The notes under the pieces were generated by a model. It saw nothing but the letters and a program-made list of their open reading frames with translations, made no database searches and was not told the DNA's origin. This document shows, one piece after another, positions 24,965-34,335 of a DNA stretch of 64,000 bases. The DNA is taken from positions 186,001 to 250,000 of the forward strand of contig NZ_CP017674.1 of the NCBI RefSeq assembly GCF_001792815.1, written 5' to 3'. The position numbers and the translations under genes are program-made. This DNA comes from Microbacterium sp. BH-3-3-3 (GTDB taxonomy: Bacteria; Actinomycetota; Actinomycetes; Actinomycetales; Microbacteriaceae). Within the stretch, counting starts at the first letter, position 1; the number at the start of each line of letters is the position of its first letter.

Positions 24965-25174
24965 GTGAGCGACGAGAGCAACAAGTACTGGTACAACCTC
25001 GAGACCAAGCAGGTCGAGCAGGGCTTCGCCTCTCCGATGGCCGACCGTGCCGGCCCCTTCGACACCGCCGAAGAAGCCGAACGTGCGCCCGAGATCCTGC
25101 GCCAGCGCTCCGAGAAGTGGGATGACGACGACGCCCGCGACGCGGACTGGGGCTCCGACGGCGTCAAGGCCTGA
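24965..25174 (+). CDS. Small SPOR-like protein
   Basis: A 69-residue acidic protein: YWYNLETKQVEQGF, then GPFDTAEEAERA, then a charged tail. This matches short actinobacterial proteins annotated as SPOR-domain-containing because of their YWYN...GPF..TAEEA pattern. The function is unknown. GAAGGAG lies 5 nt before the GTG. It is 26 bp upstream of glnA2 on the same strand and probably cotranscribed with it. Confidence 0.85.
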   Translation: MSDESNKYWYNLETKQVEQGFASPMADRAGPFDTAEEAERAPEILRQRSEKWDDDDARDADWGSDGVKA

Positions 25175-25200
25175 CAGCCTTACCGAAACGAGGGATGACG

Positions 25201-26541
25201 ATGGACAAGCAGCGCGATTTCGTCCTGCGGACGATCGAAGAACGGGGCGTGAAGTTCGTCCGCCTCTGGTTCACCGACGTGGTGGGAACGCTCAAGTCGG
25301 TGGCGATCGCCCCCGCTGAGGTGGAGGGGGCCTTCACCGAGGGCCTGGGCTTCGACGGATCGGCGATCGAGGGACTGACGCGTTCCTACGAGTCCGACCT
25401 GCTCGCGCACCCCGATCCCACGACCTTCCAGATCCTGCCGTGGCGCGGCGAGATCGACCCGACGGCGCGCATGTTCTGCGACATCACCACGCCCGACGGA
25501 CAACCGGCCGTCGCCGACCCCCGCCACGTGCTCAAGCGCACGCTGGCGAAGGCCGCCGACGCGGGGTTCACGTTCTACACGCACCCCGAGATCGAGTTCT
25601 ACCTGCTCAAGTCGTCGCAGCTCGGTGCCGATGGGCGCCCGCAGCCGGTCGATTCGGCGGGCTACTTCGACAACGTCCCGGGTGGGACGGCGCACGACTT
25701 CCGTCGTCGCTCGGTGCGCATGCTCGAAGACCTCGGCATCTCGGTCGAGTTCAGCCACCACGAGGGTGGTCCCGGCCAGAACGAGATCGATCTGCGGTAC
25801 GCCGACGCCCTCACCACGGCCGACAACATCATGACGTTCCGCACGGTGGTGAAAGAGGTCGCCATCGAGCAGGGCGTGTACGCGACCTTCATGCCGAAGC
25901 CCATCAGCGGCCAGCCCGGCAGCGGCATGCACACCCACCTGTCACTGTTCGAGGGCGACATGAACGCCTTCTACGAAGAGGGCTCGCAGTACCAGCTGTC
26001 GAAGGTCGGCCGTCACTTCATCGCCGGCCTGCTTCGCCACGCGAACGAGATCTCGGCCGTCACCAACCAGTTCGTCAACTCGTACAAGCGTCTCTGGGGT
26101 GGCGACGAAGCCCCGAGCTTCATCTGCTGGGGTCACAACAACCGTTCGGCCCTCGTGCGCGTTCCGCTGTACAAGCCCAACAAGGGGCAGTCCACGCGCG
26201 TCGAGTACCGCGCGCTCGACTCCGCGGCGAACCCGTACCTGTCGTACGCGCTCATGCTCGCGGCCGGGCTCAAGGGCATCGAGCAGGAGTACGAGCTGCC
26301 GGCCGAGGCCGAAGACAACGTCTGGTCGCTCACCGACGCGGAGCGCCGCGCCCTGGGTTACGCGCCGCTGCCGGCGAGCCTCGACCACGCTCTCGAGTAC
26401 CTCGAGGAGTCCGAGCTCGTGGCCGAGACGCTGGGGGAGCAGGTCTTCAAGTACGTGCTGCTCAACAAGCGACGCGAGTGGCAGCAGTACCGCGCCCAGG
26501 TCACGCCGTTCGAGCTCGAGAGCAACCTCGAAGCGCTCTGA
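25201..26541 (+). CDS. glnA2: Glutamine synthetase, type I (GlnA2 form)
   Basis: Makes glutamine from glutamate, ammonia and ATP. A 446-residue GS-I chain with GFDGSAIEGL, EIEFYLL, PKPISGQPGSGMHTHLS and the glutamate-binding loop region. It lacks the adenylylation motif (YELPAEAEDNVWSLT in place of the NLYDLP type), so it is probably not a GlnE target, as for mycobacterial GlnA2. In Mycobacterium glnA2 is likewise adjacent to glnE. An in-frame ATG lies 6 nt upstream at 25195; 25201 is preferred because the AGGG at 25191-25194 then has a normal spacing. Confidence 0.94.
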   Translation: MDKQRDFVLRTIEERGVKFVRLWFTDVVGTLKSVAIAPAEVEGAFTEGLGFDGSAIEGLTRSYESDLLAHPDPTTFQILPWRGEIDPTARMFCDITTPDGQPAVADPRHVLKRTLAKAADAGFTFYTHPEIEFYLLKSSQLGADGRPQPVDSAGYFDNVPGGTAHDFRRRSVRMLEDLGISVEFSHHEGGPGQNEIDLRYADALTTADNIMTFRTVVKEVAIEQGVYATFMPKPISGQPGSGMHTHLSLFEGDMNAFYEEGSQYQLSKVGRHFIAGLLRHANEISAVTNQFVNSYKRLWGGDEAPSFICWGHNNRSALVRVPLYKPNKGQSTRVEYRALDSAANPYLSYALMLAAGLKGIEQEYELPAEAEDNVWSLTDAERRALGYAPLPASLDHALEYLEESELVAETLGEQVFKYVLLNKRREWQQYRAQVTPFELESNLEAL

Positions 26542-26552
26542 CGGAAGCCGCC

Positions 26553-29543
26553 ATGACCTCAGGTGACCGCACGACCGCGCTCACCGCACTCGCCCGCACC
26601 GGATTCTCGCAGCTCGCCGAAGCAGACACCCTGCTCGGCGAGCTCGCGGAGCTGGTGGGCGTGGAGCGGGTCGGCGCCATGCAGCTCGCCCAGCGCGTGG
26701 CCGATCCCGATCGCGCCCTGTGGGCGATCGTGCAGGTGGCGCGCCGCGACGCCGACGCGGTGCGCGGTGCGGCGGGCGATCCGGGAGCGTGGCGGGCCCT
26801 GTGGGACATCGTCGGTGCCTCCGACGGGTTCGCGGAGTTCTACCTGCGTCACCCCGACGAACTACGTCACCTCTCGGGTGCGGGTCTGACCCTGCCCGAC
26901 GAGCCGACCATGCGGGCCGAGCTGCTGGCATCCGTCGGCGACGTCGAGGGTTTCGCGACGGATACCTCGGATGCCGCCTGGGTCGCGCTCCGCGTGCGGT
27001 ACCGGCGTCTTCTGGCGCGCATCGCCGCCTACGACCTCGGTCAAGACGATCCCGCCGGCGCGATCGACATCGTCTCGGCCTCGCTCGCCGACTTGGCCGG
27101 CGCGGCCCTCGAGGCGTCGTTGAGCGTGGCGCGCGGCCGCGTGAGCGGTACGGGCCCGGCGGCGTTCCCGAGGGCGCAGGTCGAGGCCACCCGGTTCGCG
27201 ATCATCGCGATGGGCAAGACCGGCGCCCGTGAACTCAACTACGTCAGCGATGTCGACGTGATCTTCGTCGGCGGCTCCGCCGACGAAGACATCGTCACCG
27301 AAGCGCGCGCCATCGACATCGGCACGCGCCTCGCCGTGCAGACGATGCGGGGCATCTCGGGGCCCGAGATCGAACCGCCCCTGTGGGAGGTCGACCCCAA
27401 CCTGCGCCCCGAGGGCAAGCAGGGCGCTCTGGTGCGCAGCCTCGCCTCTCACCAGCAGTACTACGCCCGCTGGGCCAAGAGCTGGGAGTTCCAGGCGCTG
27501 CTGAAGGCGCGCCCGCTGGCGGGCGATGCCACCCTCGGCGCCGAGTACGTCGCCGCGGTGCAGCCGCTCGTCTGGCACAGCGCCGCGCGTGAGAACTTCG
27601 TCGAGGGCGTGCAGCGCATGCGCGAGCGGGTGACCGACCACATCCCGGCCGCCGAGGTGAATCGCCAGCTCAAGCTCGGTCCCGGCGGGATCCGCGACGT
27701 CGAGTTCACCGTGCAGCTGCTGCAGCTCGTGCACGGCCTGACCGACGAGCGCATCCGTCAGCGCGGCACTCTCGACGCCCTCGAGGCCCTGGTGGCCGAG
27801 GGGTACATCGGTCGCTCCGAGGCGGAGGCGTTCGGCCGTGACTATCGCCTACTGCGTCTTCTCGAGCACCGCCTGCAGTTGCGCGGCCTGCGCCGTACCG
27901 CTCTGCTGCCCGAGAAAGACGACGACCTGCGTGTCCTCGCGCGCGCGTCGCGGCTGGCCGACTCGGCCGCCGGGGTGCAGACGGTGTGGGAGGGCATCAA
28001 GCGCGAGGTGCGCGACATCCACGTGCGCCTGTTCTACCGCCCGCTGTTGTCGGCGGTCGCGGCGCTGCCCGAGGGGGAGCGCACCCTGTCGACCGAGCAG
28101 GCGCGCGATCGTCTGGCGGCCATCGGCTTCCGCGACCCGGCCGGTGCCCTGCGTCACATCGCCGCACTCACCAGCGGACTGAGCCGCAAGTCGACCATCC
28201 AGCGGCACCTCATGCCGATCATGATCCGGTGGTTCGCCGACGGCGTCGATCCCGACTACGGCCTCCTCGTCTTCCGTCGCATCAGCGAACGCCTCGGCAA
28301 TACGCCCTGGTTCCTGCGCATGCTGCGCGATTCCGCCGGTGCCGCCGAAAGCCTCACTCACGTGCTGTCGGGCTCGCGGTACATCGGCGAGTTGATGGAG
28401 TGGATCCCCGAGTCGGTCGCATGGCTCGACGACGACGCGTTGCTGCGCCCCCGCTCCGGCAAGGCTCTCGAAGAAGAGGCGCGGGCGATTCAGACGCGCT
28501 GGCAGAACATCGACGACGCGATGCGCTCGGTGCGCGCGCTGCGACGCCGCGAGATGCTGCGCGTCGCGATGGCGGCCGTGCTCGGCACGGTCTCGCTCGA
28601 AGAGTTATCGGACGCACTGTCGACGATCACCGAGGTCACGATCCAGGCGACCCTGCGGGCGGTACGGCGCGTGGTCGTTCCGCCCGAAGACGACGACCTC
28701 GATTTCGCGGTCATCGCGATGGGGCGCTTCGGCGGGCGCGAGATCGGCTTCGGCTCCGACGCCGATGTGATGTACGTCTACCGCTCGAACGGTGTCGATC
28801 CGCAGCGGGCCGGCACCCTGGCGCTCAAGCTCGTTGCGGGCCTGCGCGAGCACTCCGAAGACCACCGCCTCCCGCTCGACCTCGACGCCGAGCTGCGTCC
28901 CGAGGGGCGGAGCGGCCCCCTGGTCCGCTCGATCGAGTCCTACGCCGAGTACTACCGGCGCTGGTCGCTGTCGTGGGAGGCGCAAGCGCTGCTGCGCGCC
29001 CGTGGCGTCGCGGGGAGCGTCAAGCTCATCAACACGTTCATGGAGCTGGCCGATGAGGTGCGTTATCCCGTCACCGCCGATGAGAACGGCTTGCGTGAGA
29101 TCCGGCGCATCAAGGCCCGCGTCGAGAACGAGCGCCTCCCGCAGGGCGCCGATCCCGCGCGCCATCTGAAGCTCGGACCGGGTTCGCTGAGCGACGTCGA
29201 GTGGCTCGTGCAACTGCTGCAGCTGCAGCACGCGCGCACCGTCCCGGGAATGCGCACCACCTCGACGCTGGGGGCTCTCGACGCCGCCGTCGAGGCGGGG
29301 ATCGTCGAGCCCGACGCCGCCGAGAAGCTCGCGGCCGCGTGGCATCTCGCCAGTCGTCTGCGTTCGGCCAACACCCTGCTGTCGGGCCAGACCAGCAATG
29401 TGCTGCCCACGGACCGCCTGCGACTCGACGGGATCGGACGCATCCTCGAATACGCCCCGCGCTCCGCGACGCAGGTCGAAGAGGACTACCTCGGCGCCAC
29501 ACGACGCGCGCGCCGCGTGTTCGACAAGCTGTTCTACGGCTGA
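26553..29543 (+). CDS. glnE: Bifunctional glutamine-synthetase adenylyltransferase/deadenylase
   Basis: Adds and removes AMP on the regulatory Tyr of GlnA1, turning it off and on according to nitrogen status. A 996-residue protein with two nucleotidyltransferase domains: the first carries ELNYVSDVDVIFVGG (about 227-241), the second EIGFGSDADVMYVY (about 731-744), each with paired metal-binding Asp residues. Each is followed by a helical GlnD-UTase-like domain (LGPGGIRDVEF and LGPGSLSDVEW). It starts 11 bp after glnA2. Its likely substrate is Tyr402 of GlnA1 at 35389. Confidence 0.97.
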   Translation: MTSGDRTTALTALARTGFSQLAEADTLLGELAELVGVERVGAMQLAQRVADPDRALWAIVQVARRDADAVRGAAGDPGAWRALWDIVGASDGFAEFYLRHPDELRHLSGAGLTLPDEPTMRAELLASVGDVEGFATDTSDAAWVALRVRYRRLLARIAAYDLGQDDPAGAIDIVSASLADLAGAALEASLSVARGRVSGTGPAAFPRAQVEATRFAIIAMGKTGARELNYVSDVDVIFVGGSADEDIVTEARAIDIGTRLAVQTMRGISGPEIEPPLWEVDPNLRPEGKQGALVRSLASHQQYYARWAKSWEFQALLKARPLAGDATLGAEYVAAVQPLVWHSAARENFVEGVQRMRERVTDHIPAAEVNRQLKLGPGGIRDVEFTVQLLQLVHGLTDERIRQRGTLDALEALVAEGYIGRSEAEAFGRDYRLLRLLEHRLQLRGLRRTALLPEKDDDLRVLARASRLADSAAGVQTVWEGIKREVRDIHVRLFYRPLLSAVAALPEGERTLSTEQARDRLAAIGFRDPAGALRHIAALTSGLSRKSTIQRHLMPIMIRWFADGVDPDYGLLVFRRISERLGNTPWFLRMLRDSAGAAESLTHVLSGSRYIGELMEWIPESVAWLDDDALLRPRSGKALEEEARAIQTRWQNIDDAMRSVRALRRREMLRVAMAAVLGTVSLEELSDALSTITEVTIQATLRAVRRVVVPPEDDDLDFAVIAMGRFGGREIGFGSDADVMYVYRSNGVDPQRAGTLALKLVAGLREHSEDHRLPLDLDAELRPEGRSGPLVRSIESYAEYYRRWSLSWEAQALLRARGVAGSVKLINTFMELADEVRYPVTADENGLREIRRIKARVENERLPQGADPARHLKLGPGSLSDVEWLVQLLQLQHARTVPGMRTTSTLGALDAAVEAGIVEPDAAEKLAAAWHLASRLRSANTLLSGQTSNVLPTDRLRLDGIGRILEYAPRSATQVEEDYLGATRRARRVFDKLFYG

Positions 29544-29553
29544 CGCGAGGGCC

Positions 29554-29589
29554 GAGGGATGCCGACGGCTCGACGCCGCGGCATCCCTC
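29554..29589. terminator. Bidirectional hairpin between glnE and the acyl-CoA ligase gene
   Basis: An 11-bp perfect stem (GAGGGATGCCG and CGGCATCCCTC) with a 14-nt loop fills the 52-bp gap between two convergent genes. It starts 10 nt after the glnE stop. Confidence 0.7.
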
Positions 29590-29595
29590 CGTCCG

Positions 29596-31290
29596 TCAGG
29601 CCATCAGGCGCTCGCGCACCTCTCGCCGCTGCACCTTGCCGATGAGCGAACGCGGCAGGTCGTCGACGACGACGATCCGACGCGGCACCTTGTAGTCGGC
29701 CAGTCGCGTCTTGCAGTAGTCGCGGACGGCGTCGGGAGCGATCTCGACTCCGTCGCGCACGACGATCGCCGCCGCCACGTCTTCGCCGCCGCGCGCCTTG
29801 GGCAGGCCGACGACCGCGGCCCCCTCGATGTCGGGGTGCGAGGTGAGCACGTCTTCGACCTCGCTCGGGGCGACATTGAAGCCACCGGTGATGATGATCT
29901 CTTTCAGACGATCGACGATCGTGACGAACCCGTCGGGCGAGACCGAGGCGATGTCACCCGTGCGCAGCCACCCCCCGTCGAGCAGCGTCGCCGCGGAGTC
30001 GGTGGGGCGGTTCCAGTACCCCTGGAACACCTGCGGGCCGCGGAGCAGCAGCTCGCCCGTCTCGCCGAGCGGCAGATCGTGCGACGGGTTCTCGGGATCG
30101 ACCACGCGGATGTCGGTGCTGGGGAACGGCACGCCCACCGTTCCCGGCCGCCGTGAGGGACCGATCGGGTTGCCGAGCGCGACCGGTGAGGACTCCGTCA
30201 TCCCGTACCCCTCGACGAGCAGACCGCCGGTGGTCGCCTCCCAGCGGTCGACGGTGGCGACGGGCAGGCTCATCGCCCCCGAGATCGCGAAGCGCACGGT
30301 CGAGAGGTCGATGGTGCCGCGCGCTCCGGCCCGCGCGAGCTGGTCGTAGATCGGCGGCACCGCCGGCAGGAAGGTCGGCGGGCTCTTCTTGGCCGCGGAT
30401 GCCACGAGCTCGAGGTCGTACTTCGGGAACAGCACCAGCTTCGCGCCGATGCTCATCGCGAACGTGAGGCAGAGCGTCAGACCGTAGGCGTGGAAGAGGG
30501 GGAGCACGCCGTAGAACGTCTCTTCGCCGTCGCGCAGACCGGGTACCCACGCGCGACCCTGCATGGCGTTGGCGCGCAGGTTGCGGTGCGTGAGCACCGC
30601 GCCCTTCGGGTTACCCGTCGTGCCGCTCGTGTACTGCAGCAACGCGATGTCGTCGAGCACGGGGCCGCGGTGCTTGCGCGACAGCGTGCCGTGCGTGAGC
30701 ACCTTCTCCCACGCGACGGCGCGCTTCGACTGCGGCGTGGCGGTGAGTTGCGCCCGCGCGGCGCGGGCCTTGGCGACCGGCAGGCGCAGAGCCACCCGCT
30801 TGCCGAGGGGGAACGCCGCGGTGATGTCGACGCTCACGATGTGCTCGAGAGCCAGGTCGGAGGGGAACTCGGCGACCGTGTCGACGAGCTTGTCCCACAC
30901 GATCGCGAAGCGCGCACCGTGATCCTCGAACTGGTGACGCAGCTCGCGCGGGGTGTAGATCGGGTTGTGCTCGATCACGATGGCCCCCAGCCGCAGCGCG
31001 GCGTAGAAAGCCACCACGTGCTGCGGACAGTTCGGCAGGACTAGGGCCACCCGGTCGCCGGCGCGCACACCGAGACGACGCAGGCCCTCGGCCGCCCGTT
31101 CGACCTGCGCGCCCAGGTCTCGGTACGTGGTCGTCGCTCCGAAGAACTCCAGCGCCGTCTGCGCGCCGTACCGCGTCACCGCGGCGGCCAGCATCTCGGA
31201 AAGGGTCTGCGACGGTTCGTCGATCTCGTGCGGCACACCCTCGGCGTAGGAGCTCAACCACGGACGCGAGGCGTAGGGGAAGGTCGACAT
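29596..31290 (-). CDS. Long-chain fatty acid CoA ligase (AMP-forming)
   Basis: Activates fatty acids to acyl-CoA through an acyl-adenylate. A 564-residue ANL-superfamily enzyme with the P-loop LQYTSGTTGNPKGAVLTH (about 219-236), GYGMTESSPV, the GWLRTGDIASVSPDGF hinge region, and the C-terminal EIIITGGFNVAPSEVED. The catalytic Lys sits near the C-terminus in SLIGKVQRRE. The ATG at 31290 has GGATGG upstream. It lies in the segment that separates glnA2-glnE from glnA1 here. Confidence 0.94.
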   Translation of the reverse strand: MSTFPYASRPWLSSYAEGVPHEIDEPSQTLSEMLAAAVTRYGAQTALEFFGATTTYRDLGAQVERAAEGLRRLGVRAGDRVALVLPNCPQHVVAFYAALRLGAIVIEHNPIYTPRELRHQFEDHGARFAIVWDKLVDTVAEFPSDLALEHIVSVDITAAFPLGKRVALRLPVAKARAARAQLTATPQSKRAVAWEKVLTHGTLSRKHRGPVLDDIALLQYTSGTTGNPKGAVLTHRNLRANAMQGRAWVPGLRDGEETFYGVLPLFHAYGLTLCLTFAMSIGAKLVLFPKYDLELVASAAKKSPPTFLPAVPPIYDQLARAGARGTIDLSTVRFAISGAMSLPVATVDRWEATTGGLLVEGYGMTESSPVALGNPIGPSRRPGTVGVPFPSTDIRVVDPENPSHDLPLGETGELLLRGPQVFQGYWNRPTDSAATLLDGGWLRTGDIASVSPDGFVTIVDRLKEIIITGGFNVAPSEVEDVLTSHPDIEGAAVVGLPKARGGEDVAAAIVVRDGVEIAPDAVRDYCKTRLADYKVPRRIVVVDDLPRSLIGKVQRREVRERLMA

Positions 31291-31406
31291 GTTTCCATCC
31301 TTCCGTGCCCCACCAATATGGCCGCGCACCTTGACCTGGGGGGATGCCGGGAACTCGACCGACGCGAATCTTCCCCCCACCGGGGTCGCGGCCTACCCTT
31401 TCGGGC

Positions 31407-31718
31407 ATGTGCCGCAACATCGTTCCCCTGCACAACTTCACCCCACCCGCCACCGACGACGAGTGCCACGACGCCGCGCTGCAGTTCGTGCGCAAGATCG
31501 TGGGCACGACGAAGCCTTCACGGGCCAATCAGGAGGTGTTCGATCGCGCGGTGGGCGAGGTCGCGGCATCCGTTCGCCACCTGCTCGACGAACTCGTGAC
31601 GAACGCCCCGCCGAAAGTGCGCGAGGACGAGGCCGCCAAACGGCAGGCACGCTCGGCGGAGCGCTACGAGGCGATCCGGGTGTTCCAGGCGCAGAAGCGC
31701 AGCGAGCGGGCCGGCTGA
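31407..31718 (+). CDS. DUF2277 family protein
   Basis: A 103-residue protein beginning MCRNIVPLHNFTPPATDDE and continuing AALQFVRKIVGTTKPSRAN. The MCRNI start, the FxPPAT motif and the later LDELVTNAPP match DUF2277, a small widespread family of unknown function. The ATG at 31407 directly starts the conserved region and follows TACCCT (31394-31399) by 7 nt, so it looks leaderless. Confidence 0.9.
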   Translation: MCRNIVPLHNFTPPATDDECHDAALQFVRKIVGTTKPSRANQEVFDRAVGEVAASVRHLLDELVTNAPPKVREDEAAKRQARSAERYEAIRVFQAQKRSERAG

Positions 31719-31744
31719 GCCCCCGCCTGTCGGCGGAACGCGAC

Positions 31745-31781
31745 GACGCCCGCCCCCCGCGAAGCGGTGGGGACGGGCGTC
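31745..31781. terminator. Hairpin between DUF2277 and alkaline phosphatase genes (near-identical copy at 35337)
   Basis: Arms GACGCCCG and CGGGCGTC with inner GC pairing and a GCGAAGCGG-type loop lie between convergent genes. The 45 nt from 31741 to 31785 recur almost unchanged at 35333-35376 (about 42 of 45 positions, one C-run length difference). Confidence 0.75.
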
Positions 31782-31793
31782 GACGAATCGGGC

Positions 31794-33695
31794 TCAGACG
31801 AATTCGGTATGACGGCGACGACGCGCGCGCAGGTACGCACCGGTGGCGAGCAGGCCCACCGCGAGGACCGCTGCGCCGAGGGGGAGTGCCGCGCCGGTCG
31901 ACGCGAGCGGACCACCGTTGCCCGCTGCTCCGCCACCACCGCCGGCACCGGCTGACGACGACGGGGTCGGGCTCGGGGCGATGGGGGGAACCGGTGCGGC
32001 AGCGGCCGAGACGGTCACCGTCGCGGTCTTCGTCACGCCCGTCTGCGCACCGCGCACGGCGATCTCGAACGCGCCCTCGGTGGTCGGGGCGGTCATCTCG
32101 AAGCGCGCCGCACCGCGCAGGGCGTCGCGCTGGCCGAGAGCCGTGGAGTCCCCGGCGGAACCGACCAGTTGCCAGTCAGCCGAGAAGCCCTCGGCGGACA
32201 CCGTGATCGAGTCTCCGGGGCGCACCTCGGCCGGCACCGAGATCGACGCGTTCGCACTGAGCGAGGCGAGATCGGGTGAGAGGGCGAGACCGTTCGCCGC
32301 GGTGAAGAACAGGTCGGTCTGGTCGGTCAGGCCCACGACGTTCGCCGCCCCGGGGCCGTAGCCCGCGATGCGCACCTGAGCGCCGGTGTGCTGCTGCGAC
32401 TCGCCGAGCGCCGACGTGCCGTACGCCACGATCATCGGCTGGCCGTCGGCCGTCAGCAGGTGGGTGTTCAGGCCGGGGATCGCCGAACCGACGATCTGGC
32501 TCGTGTGCGCGTGGTCGGCGGTCACCACGACCAGGGTGTCACCCTGGGTGCGGGCGAAGTCCAGCGCGACCTGAACGGCCTCGTCGAGGTCGACGGTCTC
32601 GCCGATCTGACCGCAGGCGTTCGCGGCGTGATCCTGCTTGTCGATGCTCGCGCCCTCCACCTGCAGGAAGAAGCCGTCGTCGCCGTCGAGCAGGTCGATC
32701 GCCTTGGAGGTCAGGGATGCCAGCGACAAGCCGGTCGCCAGACGCTCGGGGTTCTCGGCGCACGACGTCGGGGCGGGCAGCTCTCCACCCGCGGTGAGGT
32801 CGGTCGCCTCCGGTCCCGACCAGCGCACCGGGAAGTTCCCCTCGGTGAACAGGCCCAGCAGCGGCTGGTCGGCGTCCGCGACGGTGACGGCGTCGAGAGC
32901 CGCCGCGTCGTCGACGAGCGTGTACCCGCGGTCCTCCGCCTGGGCGAAGAGCGTCTCGCCCTCCCACGGACCGGCTTTCGCGGTCTGCGCGAAGCTCGCC
33001 GAGCCTCCACCGAGGGTGACGTCGGGACGCACGTTCAGCAGCTGCTCGCTGATCGAGCCGAGCCCGCCGTTCTCCAACGCCTCCGTCGCACAGTTCTCCG
33101 ACGTCTGGTCGGGACCGTAGCATCCGCGCGCCGAGATGTGCGAGATCTGCGCGCCGGGGGTGGCATCCTGGATCTCCGCCGTCGAGACGTTGCCGGTCTT
33201 CAGACCGTTCGCCTTCGCGATCTCGAGCAGGGTCGACTGCGCCGTGTTCTGGTAGTCGACGCTCAGCCGACCGTTGACCGTCTTCGTCCCGGTCGCCCAG
33301 GCGCTGGCCGTCGACGCCGACTCAGACGCGTAGTTCGGCTGCCCCTCCTCGTTGACCGAGTAGGTCGTGTACTGCCCAGTCAGCGGGAGGGCGTCGATCC
33401 CGGCGAAGCGTCCGCCCGCGCCTTCCGCGTAGTTGCGCGCCACGGTGATCTCGGAATCACCCATCCCATCGCCGATGAGCAGGATGACGTTCTTGGCCGG
33501 CCCGTCGACGAGCGACGCACGAAGCGCCTCGGTCATGTCACCGTCGTTCCGAGCGGCGCCGCCGTGCTCGGTGATGTCGCCGGGGGTGGAGGCGAGGGCC
33601 GGAACGGCCACGAGCGCCACGGAGGTCGAGGCGGTCAGCGCCACCGCAACGGCCGCGACGGCCGTTCGGAGACGCCGGGAAGTACGTGAGTGCAT
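31794..33695 (-). CDS. phoA: Alkaline phosphatase with C-terminal LAXTG cell-wall anchor
   Basis: An extracytoplasmic phosphomonoesterase, 633 residues. A signal peptide (about 1-35) precedes a PhoA catalytic domain with the metal and nucleophile region [24 protein letters not shown] (the nucleophile Ser region) and a VVVTADHAH metal site. A beta-sandwich-like domain (about 445-560) follows, then a Pro/Ser/Gly-rich linker and LASTG (597-601), a hydrophobic segment and an Arg-rich tail. That ending is a sortase signal of the LAXTG type used by class E sortases. The enzyme is therefore probably fixed to the wall to scavenge phosphate. It neighbours no pho transporter. Confidence 0.92.
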   Translation of the reverse strand: MHSRTSRRLRTAVAAVAVALTASTSVALVAVPALASTPGDITEHGGAARNDGDMTEALRASLVDGPAKNVILLIGDGMGDSEITVARNYAEGAGGRFAGIDALPLTGQYTTYSVNEEGQPNYASESASTASAWATGTKTVNGRLSVDYQNTAQSTLLEIAKANGLKTGNVSTAEIQDATPGAQISHISARGCYGPDQTSENCATEALENGGLGSISEQLLNVRPDVTLGGGSASFAQTAKAGPWEGETLFAQAEDRGYTLVDDAAALDAVTVADADQPLLGLFTEGNFPVRWSGPEATDLTAGGELPAPTSCAENPERLATGLSLASLTSKAIDLLDGDDGFFLQVEGASIDKQDHAANACGQIGETVDLDEAVQVALDFARTQGDTLVVVTADHAHTSQIVGSAIPGLNTHLLTADGQPMIVAYGTSALGESQQHTGAQVRIAGYGPGAANVVGLTDQTDLFFTAANGLALSPDLASLSANASISVPAEVRPGDSITVSAEGFSADWQLVGSAGDSTALGQRDALRGAARFEMTAPTTEGAFEIAVRGAQTGVTKTATVTVSAAAAPVPPIAPSPTPSSSAGAGGGGGAAGNGGPLASTGAALPLGAAVLAVGLLATGAYLRARRRRHTEFV

Positions 33696-33857
33696 GGGGG
33701 ATCCTTCGTCGTGTCGGTGCGGTCGTCGATCGCGCATTCAGCCCACCGGTGCGAGGACACCTCCGCACCATGCTCAGATGAAGATCAGGTGTCCAGACGG
33801 TAGTCACTCGTCCGCCGACCCCGATCGGAGGGGTGCGCCCGCCTAGGCTCGGGCACG

Positions 33858-34250
33858 ATGACCATCGCCGTCTCGCCTCCCCCCGGCCGACGCGCCGTCG
33901 GGCGCGGCATCCGGCTGATGCTCGCGCTGTTCCTCGTGTTCAGCGCGTGGGCGACGACGCACGTCGACGACGGCGTCGGCGATCACGAGGGCACCGCTCA
34001 TACGGCCTTCACGGTCGGGTCCCTGATGAACGTCGACGACGCGCCGACCGCCGGAGTCGTTCCTCCCGTCGAGGCCGACGCGACAAGCGTCATGGCCGTG
34101 GACGGCACGACGGCAGTCGTGCTCGCTGCCGTCGACGCCGTCGCCCGCGCGACGGTCTCGACGGTGAGCGCCGACACGAGGGCGGAACCGTCTCTCGATC
34201 CGCCGCCGCCGCGGCATCCGCTCCTTCTCCACACCATCTCCCGCACCTGA
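33858..34250 (+). CDS. Small hypothetical membrane/secreted protein
   Basis: A 130-residue orphan with one hydrophobic segment (about 18-33) after a basic head, then an Asp/Val/Ala-rich tail ending in PPPPRHPLLLHTISRT. I recognise no family. Support for it being real is the TAGGCT box (33844-33849) 8 nt before the ATG and a signal-anchor layout. The tail is low-complexity and could be a chance GC-rich reading frame. Confidence 0.45.
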   Translation: MTIAVSPPPGRRAVGRGIRLMLALFLVFSAWATTHVDDGVGDHEGTAHTAFTVGSLMNVDDAPTAGVVPPVEADATSVMAVDGTTAVVLAAVDAVARATVSTVSADTRAEPSLDPPPPRHPLLLHTISRT

Positions 34251-34335
34251 GTCCCGACACCCCGCCGCTCGCCGGCGGGTCGCGGTCGTCCGCCGACGAC
34301 CGATCGTGTCGGAAACCAGGATCGGGAGATTCACC

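Noticed and set aside
25440..26552. N-terminal extension of glnE through the whole of glnA2
   Set aside because: Out-of-frame reading of glnA2; conserved GlnE sequence starts after the ATG at 26553.
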